A stretch of DNA of 64,000 nt from Streptomyces achromogenes (GTDB lineage: Bacteria; Actinomycetota; Actinomycetes; Streptomycetales; Streptomycetaceae): positions 4,836,001-4,900,000 of the forward strand of contig NZ_JAUSYH010000001.1 of assembly GCF_030816715.1 (NCBI RefSeq), written 5' to 3'. The translations under genes were made by a program, and so were the position numbers. How positions within the stretch are numbered: the first letter of the stretch is position 1; every line of letters begins with the position of its first letter. Of this stretch, positions 61,808-64,000 are shown in pieces. Below the pieces are notes generated by a model that did no database searches, had not been told where the DNA came from, and saw only the letters and a program-made list of their open reading frames with translations.

Positions 61808-63535
61808 GTGACCGCTCTGGAAGCAACGTCGTCCGGGGAGCGGGAGGGAGAGCTCAATCCCAAGCGCTGGATCGCGTTGACCGTGATCCTCGTGGCCGCG
61901 TTCATGGACATGCTCGACAGCACGATCCTGAACGTGGCGATCCCCTCCATCCGAACCGATCTCGACGCCGGCTACGCGGACATCCAGTGGGTCACCGCCG
62001 GCTACCAGCTCGCCTTCGCCCTGCTGCTGATCCTCGGCGGCCGGCTCGGCGACATCTACGGCCGCAAGCGGATCTTCCAGATCGGCGTGGCGGGCTTCAC
62101 CCTCGCCTCGCTGGCCGCGGCCGTGTCGGTCGACCCGGGCATGCTGATCGTGTCCCGGCTGGCCCAGGGCGGCTTCGCCTCGATCATGGTGCCGCAGGTC
62201 CTGGCCATCATCCACGTCAGCTTCCCGCCGCAGGAGCGCGCCAAGGCGTTCGGCATGTTCGGCACGGTGGCCGGTCTCGCCGCGCTCACCGGACTGAGCC
62301 TCGGCGGCCTGCTCGTCGAGTGGAACCTGTTCGGCCTGGAATGGCGGCTGGTGTTCCTCATCAACATCCCCGTCGGCCTCTTCGGTCTGATCGTCGGGCA
62401 GAAGAGCATCGTCGAGTCCAAGGCGCCGGTGGCGCTGCGGCTGGACATCCTCGGCGCGGTCCTCGCCGCCGTCACCCTGTTCCTGCTCGTCTTCCCGCTC
62501 ATCCAGGGGCGCGAGCTGGGCTGGCCGGCCTGGGGCTTCGTCCTGCTGGCGCTGACGCCGGTGTCGCTGTTCGTGTTCATCCGCCAGCAGCAGGCCCGTA
62601 CCCGCAAGGACGGCTCGCCGCTGGTCGCGCTCAACCTGTTCCGGCTGCGCAGCTTCTCCTCCGCGCTGAGCGTGCAGCTGGCGTTCAACGTCGGCGTGGG
62701 CGTGTTCTTCCTGTCCTGGAGCCTGTACATGCAGGTCGGCCTGGGCTGGAGCCCGATCCGCGCCGGTCTGACCAGCCTGCCGTTCTGCATCACCACCTTC
62801 GTCACCTCGGCGCTGTCGTACGCCTTCCTCGCCGCGAAGATGGGGCGCAAGCTCCTGCAACTCGGCGCGGTGCTGGTGCTGCTGGGCCTCGGCTCCTACA
62901 TCTGGGTGGTCGAGCACTACGGCAGTGAGGCCACCAGCTGGAAGATGGCGCTCCCGCTGGCCCTCTTCGGGCTCGGCTTCGGCATGGTCATGTCCCCGAT
63001 CCCGGACATGGCCACCAGCGAGGCCCCGCGGCAGGACGCCGGCTCGGCCTCCGGCCTGGTCAACACCAACCAGCAGCTCGGGTTCGCCGTCGGCACGGCC
63101 CTGGTCAGCGTCATCTTCTTCGGCGCCCTCGGCGGCAACGCGGCCGACAACTCCCGGGAGGCGGCCCCGCAGCTGCGCAAGGACCTGGCCGCCGTGTCGG
63201 TCACCGGGGCGGACGCGGACCGGGTCGTGGACTACTTCGTGCAGTGCACGAGCGACCAGGCGAAGGAGAAGGACTGGACCGTCCAGGCGCCGAGCTGCGC
63301 CAAGGCCCCGTCCGAGCTCACCGGCAACCCGAAGGTCGCCGCGGTGTTCGCCGACACGGGCAAGCACACCAACGCGCTCACCTTCGCCGACACCTTCTCC
63401 CACGCGCTGCGCTGGTTCATCGGCGGCATGGTCCTCACCCTGCTGCTGACGTTCCTGCTGCCCCGCAAGAACGCGGCGCACGGCGAGCAGGGCGAGGCCG
63501 GCGCGGAGCCCAAGGCCGTGGCGGAGAACGCCTGA
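61808..63535 (+). CDS. MFS drug exporter, DHA2 (EmrB/QacA) family
   Basis: 575-residue, 14-helix proton-coupled exporter of the cytoplasmic membrane. The DHA2 motif D1 is MDMLDSTILNVAIPSI. Motif A is GGRLGDIYGRKRIF, and motif C-like VGTALVS is in the second half. A periplasmic loop of about 80 residues before the last helix (ADNSREAAPQLRKD to KHTNALTFADTF) is normal for the family. It probably exports the cluster product and is the second resistance layer with the UvrA-like protein. GTG start with AGAAGGAGAAGATC upstream. A 45-bp gap after the cupin gene fits a single rightward transcript of five genes. Confidence 0.92.
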   Translation: MTALEATSSGEREGELNPKRWIALTVILVAAFMDMLDSTILNVAIPSIRTDLDAGYADIQWVTAGYQLAFALLLILGGRLGDIYGRKRIFQIGVAGFTLASLAAAVSVDPGMLIVSRLAQGGFASIMVPQVLAIIHVSFPPQERAKAFGMFGTVAGLAALTGLSLGGLLVEWNLFGLEWRLVFLINIPVGLFGLIVGQKSIVESKAPVALRLDILGAVLAAVTLFLLVFPLIQGRELGWPAWGFVLLALTPVSLFVFIRQQQARTRKDGSPLVALNLFRLRSFSSALSVQLAFNVGVGVFFLSWSLYMQVGLGWSPIRAGLTSLPFCITTFVTSALSYAFLAAKMGRKLLQLGAVLVLLGLGSYIWVVEHYGSEATSWKMALPLALFGLGFGMVMSPIPDMATSEAPRQDAGSASGLVNTNQQLGFAVGTALVSVIFFGALGGNAADNSREAAPQLRKDLAAVSVTGADADRVVDYFVQCTSDQAKEKDWTVQAPSCAKAPSELTGNPKVAAVFADTGKHTNALTFADTFSHALRWFIGGMVLTLLLTFLLPRKNAAHGEQGEAGAEPKAVAENA

Positions 63536-63563
63536 CGGTCACGGACCGCGACGACGACAACCG

Positions 63564-63604
63564 GGCCGCGGCCCGCGGGGCGACACACCCCGCGGGCCGC
63601 GGCC
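63564..63604 (+). terminator. Perfect 17-bp terminator after the exporter gene
   Basis: Arms 63564-63580 and 63588-63604 (GGCCGCGGCCCGCGGGG and its complement) with a CGACACA loop, 29 bases after the stop codon. Confidence 0.85.
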
Positions 63605-63721
63605 GCACGTGCGCGTGGGCCGTGGCCGCACGTCGCGCGGGGCCGCGGCCTCGGCCTGCCCGGTACGTGGGCCGTGGCCTGCACGTACTTCCGCGGCCCG
63701 CCGGCCCCACGGCCCGGCCGC

Positions 63722-63757
63722 GGTGCGCCCCGTGGTGCGCCCCGTGGTGCGCCCCGG
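63722..63757 (+). repeat. Three 12-bp tandem units
   Basis: GGTGCGCCCCGT three times in a row; the last unit ends in G. Confidence 0.85.
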
Positions 63758-63990
63758 GGCCCGCCGGTCGCGCGCCCGCGTGAGGCCTGCTGAAGCCGTC
63801 ATCCGGCGATCATGAATTCTTCACCACCGGCCGGTGAGCACGGCACTACTGCGGTCCGCCTCCTCTCGGCGAGACTCCTGGTCAGACGCCGAAGCCGCGG
63901 AGAACACCGACCCGGGAGGCGACGGCACACCGCACGGTCACACCGACCCGCGTCGCCCGACGAGGGTCACCGACGATCGAGGGGGAGACC

Positions 63991-64000
63991 ATGTCCGCAC
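63991..64000 (+). CDS. Start of a further gene, cut by the window edge
   Basis: An ATG (Met-Ser-Ala) with GGGGGAG six bases upstream. The ribosome binding site and the start context are good. The product cannot be inferred. It is the likely continuation of the biosynthetic cluster. Confidence 0.55.

Larger units (their letters stand above)
63536..63990 (+). other. GC-rich intergenic region with terminator and repeats
   Basis: 455 bp. No gene supported. It holds a 17-bp perfect terminator, many GGCCGCGG/GCACGT palindromes and a 12-bp tandem repeat. The sequence right of about 63800 is less GC-rich and probably contains the promoter of the next gene. Confidence 0.5.

Overview
The window is high-GC actinobacterial DNA and almost certainly Streptomyces. 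The evidence is the codon bias, the GTG and TTG starts with purine-rich ribosome binding sites, bldG beside its anti-sigma partner, ssd with a Tad pilus operon, a K+-independent proton pyrophosphatase, and TopA with a lysine-rich tail. From memory, gene order over about 1-35 kb matches S. coelicolor SCO3563 down to SCO3540. That match was not checked by a search.

Core chromosome, 1-35.4 kb: acetyl-CoA synthetase; a SulP transporter fused to a beta-carbonic anhydrase; a lipoprotein deacetylase; a CooC-like ATPase with an apparent frameshift; a Fic-like protein without the catalytic His; a 6S-like RNA locus; a HAD phosphatase; ssd and a Tad/Flp pilus operon (ATPase, two TadB/C membrane proteins, a Flp-like pilin, TadE- and TadG-like pseudopilins); an MrfA-like helicase; bldG and an anti-sigma factor; hppA; a lipoprotein; a methyltransferase; topA; an MFS-thymidylate kinase fusion; DNA polymerase III delta'; a secreted TAP-like peptidase; tRNA-Thr(CGT).

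Accessory block 1, 35.4-39.4 kb: a decaying integrative element beside the tRNA. It holds a frameshifted tyrosine integrase, an intact excisionase-like HTH gene, and a D5-type primase/helicase with a frameshift and a nonsense codon. A head-to-head junction then leads to an orphan toxin-like C-terminal fragment and an AT-rich immunity-like gene.

Accessory block 2, 39.7-48.1 kb: a leftward operon of an SseB-like protein, a WXG-type protein, a 1609-residue Rhs/YD-repeat protein with a type VII secretion-like N-terminus and a nuclease-like tip, and candidate immunity genes, one of them decayed. Next to it lies a possible decayed VapBC-like remnant.

Biosynthetic block, 48.2 kb to the right edge: part of a glycosylated aromatic (type II) polyketide cluster. 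Deoxysugar genes are a 4,6-dehydratase, 2,3-dehydratase, 3,5-epimerase, 3-ketoreductase and glycosyltransferase. Polyketide and tailoring genes are an ACP, a ketoreductase, a P450 and an SRPBCC-ABM didomain protein. A SARP activator, a DrrC-type UvrA-like resistance protein and an MFS exporter complete it. Three promoters show heptamers with 11-bp phasing placed 8 bp before a -10 box, as SARP activators require. The ketosynthase pair, the NDP-glucose synthase and a sugar 4-ketoreductase are not in the window, so the cluster probably continues to the right, where a further start codon lies 10 bases from the end.
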